Shown in pieces: positions 18,989 through 28,154 of a stretch of 46,575 nt of DNA. A program made the translations under genes and the position numbers. Each line of letters begins with the position of its first letter. The first letter of the stretch is position 1. This DNA comes from Oscillospiraceae bacterium (GTDB lineage Bacteria > Bacillota > Clostridia > Oscillospirales > Oscillospiraceae), in assembly GCA_031290515.1 (NCBI GenBank), contig JAITNK010000020.1, forward strand, positions 1 through 46,575. Reading direction: 5' to 3'. The notes beneath the pieces are model-generated. The model made no database searches. It saw only the letters and a program-made list of their open reading frames with translations, and had not been told where the DNA came from.

Positions 18989-20692
18989 CTACTTGTCTAT
19001 AGCCGCGTCGTCCGTCTTTGCGAGCGCGCGGTGCAGGTCGGCGCACACGTTTTTCAGCACGTCCGCATCGAACGGCGAGCGCAGCCCCGCGATTTCGACG
19101 AGCTTTACGAACGTCTCGGAGCCGCCGGTTTTGCAGAGTTCGAGATAGTCGCCCCAGGCGTTCTTGTCGCCGTTTTCAAAGCGCAGGAAGAATTGCACGG
19201 CGCAGTTCTGCGCGAGCGTGTAGTCGATATAGTAGAACGGCGACGAGAAAATGTGCGACTGCCGCTGCCAGCGTCTGCCGCTCTCAAGATACGCATCGCC
19301 GTCGTAGTCGAGCCACGGCATATACCCGCGCTCAAGCGTCAGCCAAGCGGCGGCGCGTTCGTCCGGCGACTCCGACGGGTTGCGGTAGACGTGGTGCTGG
19401 AAGTCGTCCACAAGGCAGCCGTAGGGTATGAAGTTCAGTATGTCCTCAAGCTGCAAATAGAGGAACTTTTCGGTATCCGCGCCGAAAAAGCCGTTCATCC
19501 ACGGACGCGTTATAAGCTCCATAGACATCGAGTGGATTTCGCAGGACTCGTACGTCGGCCACCAGTAGAGCGGCACATCGATTTCGCGCATCGACAGGTA
19601 GACCTGAAACGCGTGTCCGGCTTCGTGCGTGAGCACGTCCACGTCGTCTTTCGTGCCGTTGAAGTTCGAGAAAATGAACGGCGTTTTGTACTTCGGGAAC
19701 GCCGTGCAGAAGCCGCCGGGAGCCTTGCCGGGCTTCGCGAGCAGGTCCATCATACCGCCCTCAAGCATAAAGTCGAAGAACTCGCCGGTCTCGGGCGACA
19801 GCTCGTGATACATCTTTTTCGCGTGCGCGACCATTTCGTCGGGCGTGCCGAACGGCTTCGGGTTGCCGGACTTGAAATAGTAGTCGTTGTCATACATACG
19901 CAGTTTATCGACGCCGATGCGCTTTTGCTGACGCAGTTTAAGCTCCGAAACGAGCGGCACAAGATACTTCTTGACGTCGTCGCGGTAGGTCTTGACCATA
20001 GCCTCGTCGTAGTCGAACCGCTGCATTTTCGCGTAGCCGTATTCGACGCCGCTCGCGAAGCCGAGGTTTTTCGCGATTTCGTCGCGCAGAACCGTGAGCT
20101 TCGCGAACAGTTCGTCAAACTCCGCCTGCCGCGCCGCGAACCAGCCGAAGTACGCCGCCGTCGCCGACTTGCGAACCGCGCGGTCGGACGACTGCCGGTA
20201 CGGTCCGAGCTGCGAGAGATTCAGCGTCTTGCCGTCAAACTCGATTTCCGCGCCGCCGAGCAGTTCCGAATACTTCGAGGTGAGCTTGTTCTCCTCCCGC
20301 ATAAGCGGAACGGAGGCTTCGTTAAGCAGTTTGCGGCGGTTTTCAAACATACGGAACATCAGCGAGCCGAATTTGTCCTCAAGTCCGCCGCGCAGCGGAC
20401 TGTCGAGCAGAGCGTCCGTGACGCGCTTTTCGTCGAGCTGCATCGCGGGGGAATTCTCGTCGTAGTAGTCGTTTTCGGCTTTGTAAAATTCGTCTTTCGT
20501 GTTGATTTCATAGCGAACCTGCGCGAGCGACATATTGGTTTCGGTCTCCGTGCTGAGCGCGAAGTAGCCGCGGAGCAGCTCCGCGGCGGCTTCGGCGGTA
20601 CCCGCCGAAGCGAAGTCCGACAGAAACTTTTCGATTGCGGCGTGCGTGTCCTCAAGCGTTACGCGGGAATACGGGAGTTCGGTGAACTTCAT
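18989..20692 (-). CDS. M3 family oligoendopeptidase (PepF-like)
   Basis: VLTHEAGHAFQ zinc protease motif; 567 aa. Confidence 0.92.
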   Translation of the reverse strand: MKFTELPYSRVTLEDTHAAIEKFLSDFASAGTAEAAAELLRGYFALSTETETNMSLAQVRYEINTKDEFYKAENDYYDENSPAMQLDEKRVTDALLDSPLRGGLEDKFGSLMFRMFENRRKLLNEASVPLMREENKLTSKYSELLGGAEIEFDGKTLNLSQLGPYRQSSDRAVRKSATAAYFGWFAARQAEFDELFAKLTVLRDEIAKNLGFASGVEYGYAKMQRFDYDEAMVKTYRDDVKKYLVPLVSELKLRQQKRIGVDKLRMYDNDYYFKSGNPKPFGTPDEMVAHAKKMYHELSPETGEFFDFMLEGGMMDLLAKPGKAPGGFCTAFPKYKTPFIFSNFNGTKDDVDVLTHEAGHAFQVYLSMREIDVPLYWWPTYESCEIHSMSMELITRPWMNGFFGADTEKFLYLQLEDILNFIPYGCLVDDFQHHVYRNPSESPDERAAAWLTLERGYMPWLDYDGDAYLESGRRWQRQSHIFSSPFYYIDYTLAQNCAVQFFLRFENGDKNAWGDYLELCKTGGSETFVKLVEIAGLRSPFDADVLKNVCADLHRALAKTDDAAIDK

Positions 20693-20729
20693 ATATGCTC
20701 TCCTTAAAAATATAGTTACGGCGTTGCGG

Positions 20730-21515
20730 TTACTTGCCGAATTTCGCGAAAAACTTCTCGGGATACATAAGCTCGTCGGCGTTTGCGGCGATTTCGCCGT
20801 CGCTCCAGTCCCACCAGCGCACGCGCAGCAGCGTTTCGATTTGCTCCGGAGTATAGCGGTACTTCAGCACGCGCGCCGGCACCCCGCCGACGACCGCGTA
20901 CGGCGGCACGTCCGCGTTAACGATTGCGCCCGCCGCGATAACCGCGCCGTCGCCGATACTGCGGCACTTCGACGTATTTATAAACGCATTCGCGCCGATC
21001 CATACGTCGCTGCCGATAACGATTTTCTCGGAAGGATTGGCGAGAGCCGGGTCCTCTTTGACGCGGCGGAAGTATTCCATTTGTTTTTCCTGACTAAAAA
21101 GCTGCTGAAACCTGCCGGTGCCGACCATATTGAGCGGGTGGTTATGGTGAAAGCGCGCCGAGTCGTTAATCGACGTGAACCGTCCGACGGACTCGAAGAA
21201 AATCCCCGCCGCGAAAGCGAAGCCGTCAGACAGCCAGAATGTGCATTTGCCGATTTTCGCCTGCCCGAACTGCCAGTCCACGGTAAGCCCCCACTGGTTG
21301 GACGCGTTTTTGTCCCAGTAATCGACGTAGTTTCTGAACCCGAGAGCCGCGAGCTTTCCCGCGGTTTCCCAGGTGTTGACGAATGTTCCGGGTTCGGCTT
21401 TTTCGATTACGATGTAGTGCTTTGCGACGTCGGTGGTTTCGATTTCGCCGTATTTGACGACCTCGCGCCCGTTCGGGAAAGTTTGGAGCACATAAGGCTC
21501 CGCGTATGCAGTCAT
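20730..21515 (-). CDS. CatB-related O-acetyltransferase (left-handed beta-helix)
   Basis: [57 protein letters not shown]. Confidence 0.87.
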   Translation of the reverse strand: MTAYAEPYVLQTFPNGREVVKYGEIETTDVAKHYIVIEKAEPGTFVNTWETAGKLAALGFRNYVDYWDKNASNQWGLTVDWQFGQAKIGKCTFWLSDGFAFAAGIFFESVGRFTSINDSARFHHNHPLNMVGTGRFQQLFSQEKQMEYFRRVKEDPALANPSEKIVIGSDVWIGANAFINTSKCRSIGDGAVIAAGAIVNADVPPYAVVGGVPARVLKYRYTPEQIETLLRVRWWDWSDGEIAANADELMYPEKFFAKFGK

Positions 21516-21554
21516 AGCGGTAGATACCTTTCGTTTATGTATTAGCGGGCGTTT

Positions 21555-21600
21555 AGGCGCGCGCTTTTTCGCGGAAAAGCTGCAAAAAGCAGAGTTTGCC
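21555..21600. repeat. Dispersed 'gcgcttttt-cgcgaaaagctgcaaaaagc' repeat
   Basis: Shares gcgcgcttttcgcg(g)aaaagctgcaaaa(a/g)gc with 22593-22633; related to 34955-35010 and 41715-41775. Confidence 0.65.
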
Positions 21601-21691
21601 GGCTATAGCTCGTGGGAGTACAGATTTGATTGCGCTCAATCCCGCACCGGCGGGCGCATATGCCGCGAAGCGGCTCCGTCGTTCTTAATTG

Positions 21692-22537
21692 TTAATCCGC
21701 ACGGAGAAGCCGTGCGTACCCGTGCGCGGCGGCGCAGGAAAAATGGATTATCGGGCGCGACATTTCCGGGACTATAAGCGGACCGTGGCGCACGCCGCCG
21801 GGGATATATATCAGCGTCGGCTTCGTGAGCGTCACGCGCTCGCCTTCAATGTAGAAGTCCACGGACGCGCCAAGCTCCGACGGCGAACCTGCGTCCGTCC
21901 CCGCGAAGCCGATAATCTCGGCGAACGGGTGCGCGTGCTGCGGCGGACCGGTGTCGTTTTTAGTCAGAAACCACATCGACTCCAGGTACGGCGCGCCGGA
22001 AAGCCGTGCGCCGTCGAGGAACAGCAGGAGTTCGAGGAAGCCGTCCGGGGCTTCCGGCAGTACGCCGGACGGCGGCGCGTACCGCGTTATGACGTTCGCG
22101 GCGTACGCCCCGCGCGGAGCCGAGGCTTCCGCCGGACGCGACGCGTAAGCGTCCGACGAAGTGTGCCACATCAGCATAAGCACCGGTTTTCCGAGCGACG
22201 CGACGCTCATTCCGCCGTGCGCCGCGCCGCGCGGGATAAACACACAGCAGGTCTCGCGCAGCGTCAGCGCGTCGTTCTCAAGCCGGAACGAGATTTCGGC
22301 GTTCAGGCTTTCGGGATTTGCCGGGTCAAGCCCGATAAACATATAAAGCTCGTCCGAATCGTGCGCCGACAGCCCGGCGTCGGGATTTGAGAACGCTTCG
22401 GTGAGATACCCGAGTTCCGCGAGCATACAGCCGGGGAAAACCGCGTCCGACATTCGGGTAAGCGGAACGTACCCGCTGAAACCGGGCGGAGTATCCCGCG
22501 GCGCGTTACCGGTCGCGTAGTACTTCAGTGTGTTCAT
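21692..22537 (-). CDS. Bicupin-like hypothetical protein
   Basis: Two cupin-like halves (VFIPRGAAHGGM; IYIPGGVRHGPL); start trimmed to 22537 after RBS caggaggc. Confidence 0.65.
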   Translation of the reverse strand: MNTLKYYATGNAPRDTPPGFSGYVPLTRMSDAVFPGCMLAELGYLTEAFSNPDAGLSAHDSDELYMFIGLDPANPESLNAEISFRLENDALTLRETCCVFIPRGAAHGGMSVASLGKPVLMLMWHTSSDAYASRPAEASAPRGAYAANVITRYAPPSGVLPEAPDGFLELLLFLDGARLSGAPYLESMWFLTKNDTGPPQHAHPFAEIIGFAGTDAGSPSELGASVDFYIEGERVTLTKPTLIYIPGGVRHGPLIVPEMSRPIIHFSCAAAHGYARLLRAD

Positions 22538-22592
22538 TTGCGGTGCCTCCTGTTTACGAAAGTAGGATACGCCGGGGTGCGCGAGAGGTTTT

Positions 22593-22738
22593 GGCGCGCG
22601 CTTTTCGCGAAAAGCTGCAAAAGGCAAAGTTTGATGATTCAAATTCGCGGGAGTACGGGCGGAGTTGCGGATATACTCACGCGGAATATAAAGCTGAAGC
22701 TATCGCTTTTTTGCAGCTTTTTTCCGGAAAAAAGCGCG
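22593..22738. repeat. Inverted-repeat-bounded element (MITE-like) of the 'gctgcaaaag' family
   Basis: Left arm gcgcgcttttcgcgaaaagctgcaaaa (from 22593) is approximately inverted at 22705-22738 (cttttttgcagcttttttccggaaaaaagcgcg). Confidence 0.6.
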
Positions 22739-22762
22739 TCCCGCCGTAACTCGCGTCCGAGC

Positions 22763-24721
22763 CTACAGGTCGAGCGCGGCGAAGTAGCCCTGCCGCACCG
22801 CCTCGCGGATATTGCGCGGCGAAACGCAGTCGCCAATCATATGGAACTCCGGCGCAACGTCGTAAAGCGACTGCGCCGCCGCGCTTCGCGGAGACTGACC
22901 GACCGCGCAGATTACCGTGTCGGCGGGGAAGACTATGACCTCGCCGCCGCGCTCCGCCTCGACACCGGACGCGGTGATTTTAACCGCGCGCGTGGACAGC
23001 GACAGCGTCACGCCGACCTCGCGCAGCTTAAGATCGAGCGCGAGACCGTGAAGCTCGTTGCCGCCGTCCGACAGGCGCGGCAGCATTTCGAGTACCGTGA
23101 CCGACCTGCCTTGCTGCGCCAGGAAAATCGCAAGCTCGACGCCGACGAGACCGCCGCCGAGAATCGCGACCGTTTTGCCCGCCAAGTCAGAGTCGCGGTA
23201 AACGTCCTCGGCGAGTATGGCGCGCCCGATGCCGTCGATTTTCGGAATCAGCGGCTCCGCGCCGAGCGCGGCGATTATCGCGTCGGGTTTTTCGTCCGCG
23301 GCAAGCTCCCGCGTGACTTCCGTATTGAGCCGCAGGTCGATTCCCGAACCGAGGACGCGCCGTTCCTGCTGGTCGAGGTACGCCGAGAGCTTTGACTTGA
23401 ACGGCACGTTCTCCTCGCAGCGCAGCGTTCCGCCGAGCCGGTCTGACTTCTCACACAGCGTAACGTCGTGACCGCGCGCCGCCGCGGTGAGTGCCGCCTC
23501 GATTCCCGCGACTCCGCCGCCCGCGACGAGGACTTTCTTTCTCCGTTCCGGCGGCTCGTTGCGCGCCGCAACCGTTTCCGCGCCGATTTCCGGGTTGACG
23601 GCGCAGCAGAACGTGCGGTTCGTAATAACGCTCGAAAAACAGGTGAAGCACCGCAGACAGCGCGTGACGTCGGCTTCGCGCCCGGCGCGCGCCTTGTTCG
23701 GCATATCGGGGTCCGCAATCAGCTCGCGCGCGACGGCGATTACGTCCGCGCCGCCGGTTCGCAGGGTTTCTTCCATAAGCTCCGGTTCTGTGAAGCCGCC
23801 GACCGCCGCGACCGGGGTTTTGACGTGTTTCTTGATTTCCCGCGCGAGATATGCGTTGACTCCGTCCTCCGCGAACAGGCTCGGGTGAGTGACGACGAAC
23901 GCGGCGCGCACTTCGTGGTGTCCGGCGGAGCAATGTATCAAATCGGCTTTGCCGTCAAGCGCGACGGCGATTTTGACGCCCTCGTCGAGTCCGTAGCCGT
24001 CCGGGTTCGCTTCCGTAGCGGAGATGCGGAACTCCACCGGGAACCGCGCGCCGCACTTTTCCTTAATGCGTTTTATTATCGCGAGCGGCAGACGGACGCG
24101 GTTTTCGAGACTCCCGCCCCAGTCGTCGCGCCGGACGTTGATTTGCGGCGACAAAAACTGCGACAGCAGCCAGCCGTGTCCGCCGTGGATGAGCACCATA
24201 CCGAAGCCGCACTTCCGCGCGAACGCCGCAGCGTCCGCATATGCCTCGATTGTCTCGTAAATCACGCGCTCGGGCATTTCGAGTACCGCGCCGCCGCCGT
24301 CCGCGTGCACGATTCCGCCGACCGCGCGTTCGCGGGCGACGGGACCATAGATTACGTTGCCGCGCCGCGCGGATTCCTCCGCGAACATACCCGCGTGCTG
24401 AAGCTCCGCCACCGCGACGGCTCCGCGGCGCGAGATACCCTCGGCGAGCCGCGTCAGAGACGGCGCGGCGCTCGGGTTGTCGAGCGGAATCGCGACCTCC
24501 GCGCCCTGTCCGCGCCGCGTATCGACAGCCATTTCGCCGACCGTGACCGTCGCCGCGCCGCCGCGCGCCTTTCGCTCGTAGTACGCCGCGCACTCCGGAG
24601 AGGGAAAGCACTCTCCGGACAGGTCCTGCCAGCCGGTCGGCGAGCCGAATATGCGGTTGCGGAACACGCGCCCCGCGAGCGTCAGCGGCTGAAACAAAAG
24701 CGGATATTTTAGGTTTCCCAT
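22763..24721 (-). CDS. NADH:flavin oxidoreductase / FAD-dependent oxidoreductase (2,4-dienoyl-CoA reductase / BaiCD-BaiH-like)
   Basis: N-terminal OYE-like barrel (IHGGHGWLLSQFLSPQINVRRDDWGGSLENR), CLRCFTCFSSV...FCCAVNP cluster, VAGGGVAGIEAA FAD motif. Confidence 0.88.
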   Translation of the reverse strand: MGNLKYPLLFQPLTLAGRVFRNRIFGSPTGWQDLSGECFPSPECAAYYERKARGGAATVTVGEMAVDTRRGQGAEVAIPLDNPSAAPSLTRLAEGISRRGAVAVAELQHAGMFAEESARRGNVIYGPVARERAVGGIVHADGGGAVLEMPERVIYETIEAYADAAAFARKCGFGMVLIHGGHGWLLSQFLSPQINVRRDDWGGSLENRVRLPLAIIKRIKEKCGARFPVEFRISATEANPDGYGLDEGVKIAVALDGKADLIHCSAGHHEVRAAFVVTHPSLFAEDGVNAYLAREIKKHVKTPVAAVGGFTEPELMEETLRTGGADVIAVARELIADPDMPNKARAGREADVTRCLRCFTCFSSVITNRTFCCAVNPEIGAETVAARNEPPERRKKVLVAGGGVAGIEAALTAAARGHDVTLCEKSDRLGGTLRCEENVPFKSKLSAYLDQQERRVLGSGIDLRLNTEVTRELAADEKPDAIIAALGAEPLIPKIDGIGRAILAEDVYRDSDLAGKTVAILGGGLVGVELAIFLAQQGRSVTVLEMLPRLSDGGNELHGLALDLKLREVGVTLSLSTRAVKITASGVEAERGGEVIVFPADTVICAVGQSPRSAAAQSLYDVAPEFHMIGDCVSPRNIREAVRQGYFAALDL

Positions 24722-24978
24722 AGTTTAAGTTGTCCTCCGTTCCGCTTGCCGGAAATGAATTCCGGCTGCGCTCCGATGTTCCGGCGTAACGCCGCTTGCG
24801 CGCGACGCGGCTGCCGTAACCGCACAGGAACGCGCTTGCGGATACTATACAAATAACAGAATACATTACAAACAAGGAAATGTCAAACGAAATAATGCGG
24901 GCGGAGCGAAAGTTTTTCTTTATTTTTATGCGCGTCGGTGATATAATACGTTTATGTATTCTGCAAGGAGGGTGTGTT

Positions 24979-25632
24979 GTGAGAATTATCGGGCTGAACG
25001 GGTCTCCGCGCGCGCAGTGGAACACCGCGCAAATGGTGGAATCCGCGCTTGACGGCGCGCGCGACGCGGGTGCGCAGACGAAGAAATACGATCTTTACAA
25101 GCTGACATTTAAGGGCTGTTCCTCCTGTTTCGAGTGTAAGCGGCTCGATTACCCGAGCTTCGGCAAGTGCGCTATGGAGGACGCGCTGACCCCGGTGCTG
25201 AACGATGTGCTGTCCGCCGACGGAATAGTTCTCGGCTCGCCGATTTATTTCGGGGATCTGACCGCCTGCGTCCGCGCGTTTCTTGAAAGGCTGTGGTTCG
25301 CGGGACTCGCGTATAATTCAGATTATACGGCGGTCTATGAGAGGCGTATTCCAGTCCGGCTGATCTTTACGATGAACGCGCCGATTGAGAATTTCCACAG
25401 ACAGCTCAACGAGAGCGTAGCCTCGACTATGCGGAACTTCATCGGCGAAACCGAAATACTCGAAGCGACCGACACGCTCCAGTTCGACGACTACGCGCGT
25501 TACGAGACGAGCGTGTTCAACGTCGCGGCGAAGCTGCGCCGCCATATGAACGTGTTTCCAGAAGACCTTAAAAAAGCATATAAAGTGGGACGCGACCTTG
25601 TGTCCGTCGCGAGAAAGGAAAATCCGGTTTGA
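24979..25632 (+). CDS. Flavodoxin family / NADPH-dependent FMN reductase-like protein
   Basis: RIIGLNGSPRAQWNT; GCSSCFECK; GIVLGSPIYFGDLTACVRAFLERL; GTG start after aaggaggg. Confidence 0.87.
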   Translation: MRIIGLNGSPRAQWNTAQMVESALDGARDAGAQTKKYDLYKLTFKGCSSCFECKRLDYPSFGKCAMEDALTPVLNDVLSADGIVLGSPIYFGDLTACVRAFLERLWFAGLAYNSDYTAVYERRIPVRLIFTMNAPIENFHRQLNESVASTMRNFIGETEILEATDTLQFDDYARYETSVFNVAAKLRRHMNVFPEDLKKAYKVGRDLVSVARKENPV

Positions 25633-27230
25633 TCACAGTAAGCAATCTCGGTCTGCAATACGGCGGAACGCCGCTCTTTTCGCGCGTCGATTTACAGTTT
25701 CTCGCCGGAAACTGCTACGGAGTTATCGGAGCGAACGGCGCGGGTAAATCGACATTTCTGAAAATACTTTCCGGAGAGCTTGAATCCTCGTCCGGAAGCG
25801 TGGACGTTAAAAACGGCGTGCGTATGTCGGTTCTGAAGCAGGACCAGAATATGTACGACGACTACAACGTGCTCGAAACCGTCGTCACCGGCAATCAGGA
25901 ACTTATCGCAATCGGACGCGAGAAAGACGGGCTTTACGCCAAGGAGGACTTCACGGAAGCTGACGGCGTGCGCGCGGCGGAGCTTGAGGAGCGGTTCGCG
26001 GAACTCGGCGGCTGGGAGGCGGAGTCCGACGCGGCGCAGCTTCTGACCGGACTCGGAATCCCCGTCGCGCTGCACGATAAGCGTATGACGGAAATCGAGC
26101 CGCGGCAGAAAGTAAAAGTTCTGCTCGCGCAGGCACTGTTCGGCAGTCCGGACATAATCCTGCTCGACGAGCCGACGAACAATCTCGACGTGAACTCAGT
26201 CGTGTGGCTCGAGGACTTCCTTATGGACTACGCCGGAACGGTCATCGTCGTGTCGCACGACAGGTACTTCCTGAACAACGTCTGTACGCACATCGTGGAC
26301 ATCGACTTCGGCAAAATCAGAATGTACGTCGGAAACTACGACTTCTGGTACGACGCGAGCCAGCTTATGCAGCGGCTTCAGAAAGAGCAGAACAAGAAAA
26401 ACGAAGACCGCGCGCACGAGCTTGAGGAGTTCATACGACGGTTCTCGGCGAACAAGTCCAAGTCGCGTCAGGCGACGAGCCGCCGCAAGCTGCTCGATAA
26501 AATCACGCTCGACGAGTTCCCGCAGTCGAGCCGCAAGTATCCGTGGGTCGGCTTTCAGATGTCGCGCGAGCCGGGCAAGGACAGGCTTTTCGTCACCGAC
26601 GTTACCAAAACGGCGGACGGAGAGACCGCGCTCGACGGCTTGTCGTTCATTATGAACAAAGGCGACAAAATCGCGTTCGTCGGAGCCGACGAAAACGCGA
26701 TTACGCTGATGTTCAAAATACTCGCTCTCGAAGCCGAGCCGGATTCCGGCTCCGTCAAGTGGGGCGTTTCCACCTCGCAGGCGTACTTCCCGAAAGACAA
26801 CTCGGAGTTTTTCGACGGCGTTGACCTGCCGCTTATGGAATGGATTCGCCAGTTCTCCGCCGAGGACAAGCGCGAGTCATACCTGCGCACGTTCCTCGGA
26901 CGTATGCTGTTCTCCGGAGACGACGTGTACAAGCAGGTGAAAGTGCTGTCCGGCGGCGAGAAAGTGCGCTGTATGCTGTCGAAGATGATGCTGTCCGGCG
27001 CGTCGGTGCTGCTGTTCGACCAGCCGACGAACCATCTCGACCTCGAGTCGATTGCCGCGCTTAACAACGGAATGTCGGACTTTCAGGGTAACATAATATT
27101 CACGACGCACGACCACCAGCTGATTCAGACCGTCGCGAACCGCATAATCGAGTTCTCCGGCGGCAAAATCCGCGACTACCCGATGACGTACGACGAATAC
27201 CTCGAAAAGCAGCGTCAGGCGGCGGACTGA
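25629..27230 (+). CDS. ABC-F family ATP-binding cassette protein (YbiT/Uup-like)
   Basis: Two ABC domains (GANGAGKST; LSGGEKVRCMLSKMML; LLDEPTNNLD; LFDQPTNHLD); TTG start overlaps the upstream stop. Confidence 0.92.
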   Translation: MITVSNLGLQYGGTPLFSRVDLQFLAGNCYGVIGANGAGKSTFLKILSGELESSSGSVDVKNGVRMSVLKQDQNMYDDYNVLETVVTGNQELIAIGREKDGLYAKEDFTEADGVRAAELEERFAELGGWEAESDAAQLLTGLGIPVALHDKRMTEIEPRQKVKVLLAQALFGSPDIILLDEPTNNLDVNSVVWLEDFLMDYAGTVIVVSHDRYFLNNVCTHIVDIDFGKIRMYVGNYDFWYDASQLMQRLQKEQNKKNEDRAHELEEFIRRFSANKSKSRQATSRRKLLDKITLDEFPQSSRKYPWVGFQMSREPGKDRLFVTDVTKTADGETALDGLSFIMNKGDKIAFVGADENAITLMFKILALEAEPDSGSVKWGVSTSQAYFPKDNSEFFDGVDLPLMEWIRQFSAEDKRESYLRTFLGRMLFSGDDVYKQVKVLSGGEKVRCMLSKMMLSGASVLLFDQPTNHLDLESIAALNNGMSDFQGNIIFTTHDHQLIQTVANRIIEFSGGKIRDYPMTYDEYLEKQRQAAD

Positions 27231-27246
27231 TTACCCGGCAAATAAA

Positions 27247-27284
27247 CAGCGGCGCGAGGCTTATGCCCCGCGCCGTTGCTTATT
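27247..27284. terminator. Bidirectional intrinsic terminator
   Basis: CAGCGGCGCGaGGC-ttat-GCCcCGCGCCGTTG followed by CTTATTTT, between convergent genes. Confidence 0.7.
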
Positions 27285-27302
27285 TTGAAATATGCTTCCG
27301 GG

Positions 27303-28154
27303 TTATCCTTTACTGAACCGTCCGAGCGCGAGACCCGCCGCGACCGCGGCGTCTGCGTCCGCGTCAGTGACAAGGGAGAGTCCGCCGCCGAGCCGCAGGT
27401 GCAGAAAGAACTCGACCGTACCGGAGTTTCCGGTCACGGGGCTGTGCGTCGCGCCGAGCGCGGCAAAGCCCGCGGTCTCCGCAAACGCGCACAGTCCCGT
27501 GAGAATTTTGCGGTATTCGCCGTCGTCGATTTTGCCGAGCCTCCGCGCTTCCGGCGACTCCGTCTCGAACAGCGGCTTGACGAGCGCGACGACCTCGCCG
27601 CCGGGCGCGAGTATCTCCGCCGCGACCGGCAGCGCGCCGCGCAGCGACAGGTACGACAGGTCGAGCGTAATCAGCTCCGGCTTCGGGTCGAGCCGCGTAA
27701 GCGCGCCGTCCGACAGGTTGACGCGCTCCATATTGACGACGCGCGGGTCGAGAGCGAGTTTTCCGGCGAGCTGACCCGCGCCGACATCCACGGCGTAGAC
27801 AAGACCCGCGCCGAAAGCGAGCAGACAGTCGGTGAACCCGCCGGTAGAGGCTCCGCAGTCAAGCGTCGTTTTGCCGGAGACGGCGACCGCGAACGCGGTC
27901 AGCGCGTGTTCGAGCTTAAGTCCGCCCTTGCCGGCGTATTTCGTCTTATAATACTCGCGGACGCGTATCTCCGCGTCCGCGCCGACTTTTTCCGAGAGAC
28001 TGTGAACCGGTCTGCCGTCCGCGAGTACGCGCCCCGCCATTACGAACGCGGTCATCTCGCGCTCGTCCGAGAACCAGCCGTCCGCGGTCAGACGCTCGCG
28101 GAGCGTCACGCGCTTTTGCTTACCGCGGACACTGTTATTCTGCGCGGCGGTCAA
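27303..28154 (-). CDS. TlyA family rRNA 2'-O-methyltransferase paralog 1
   Basis: S4 domain then LDCGASTGGFTDCLLAFGAGLVYAVDVGAGQLAGKL; TTG start overlaps the HK stop. Confidence 0.88.
   Translation of the reverse strand: MTAAQNNSVRGKQKRVTLRERLTADGWFSDEREMTAFVMAGRVLADGRPVHSLSEKVGADAEIRVREYYKTKYAGKGGLKLEHALTAFAVAVSGKTTLDCGASTGGFTDCLLAFGAGLVYAVDVGAGQLAGKLALDPRVVNMERVNLSDGALTRLDPKPELITLDLSYLSLRGALPVAAEILAPGGEVVALVKPLFETESPEARRLGKIDDGEYRKILTGLCAFAETAGFAALGATHSPVTGNSGTVEFFLHLRLGGGLSLVTDADADAAVAAGLALGRFSKG

Noticed and set aside
20730-21515. Streptogramin/chloramphenicol (Vat/CatB) resistance gene
   Set aside because: Hexapeptide acetyltransferases are common with varied substrates; sequence alone does not support resistance.
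25629-27230. Antibiotic-resistance ABC-F
   Set aside because: Looks like a housekeeping YbiT/Uup-type ABC-F; no basis for a resistance claim.
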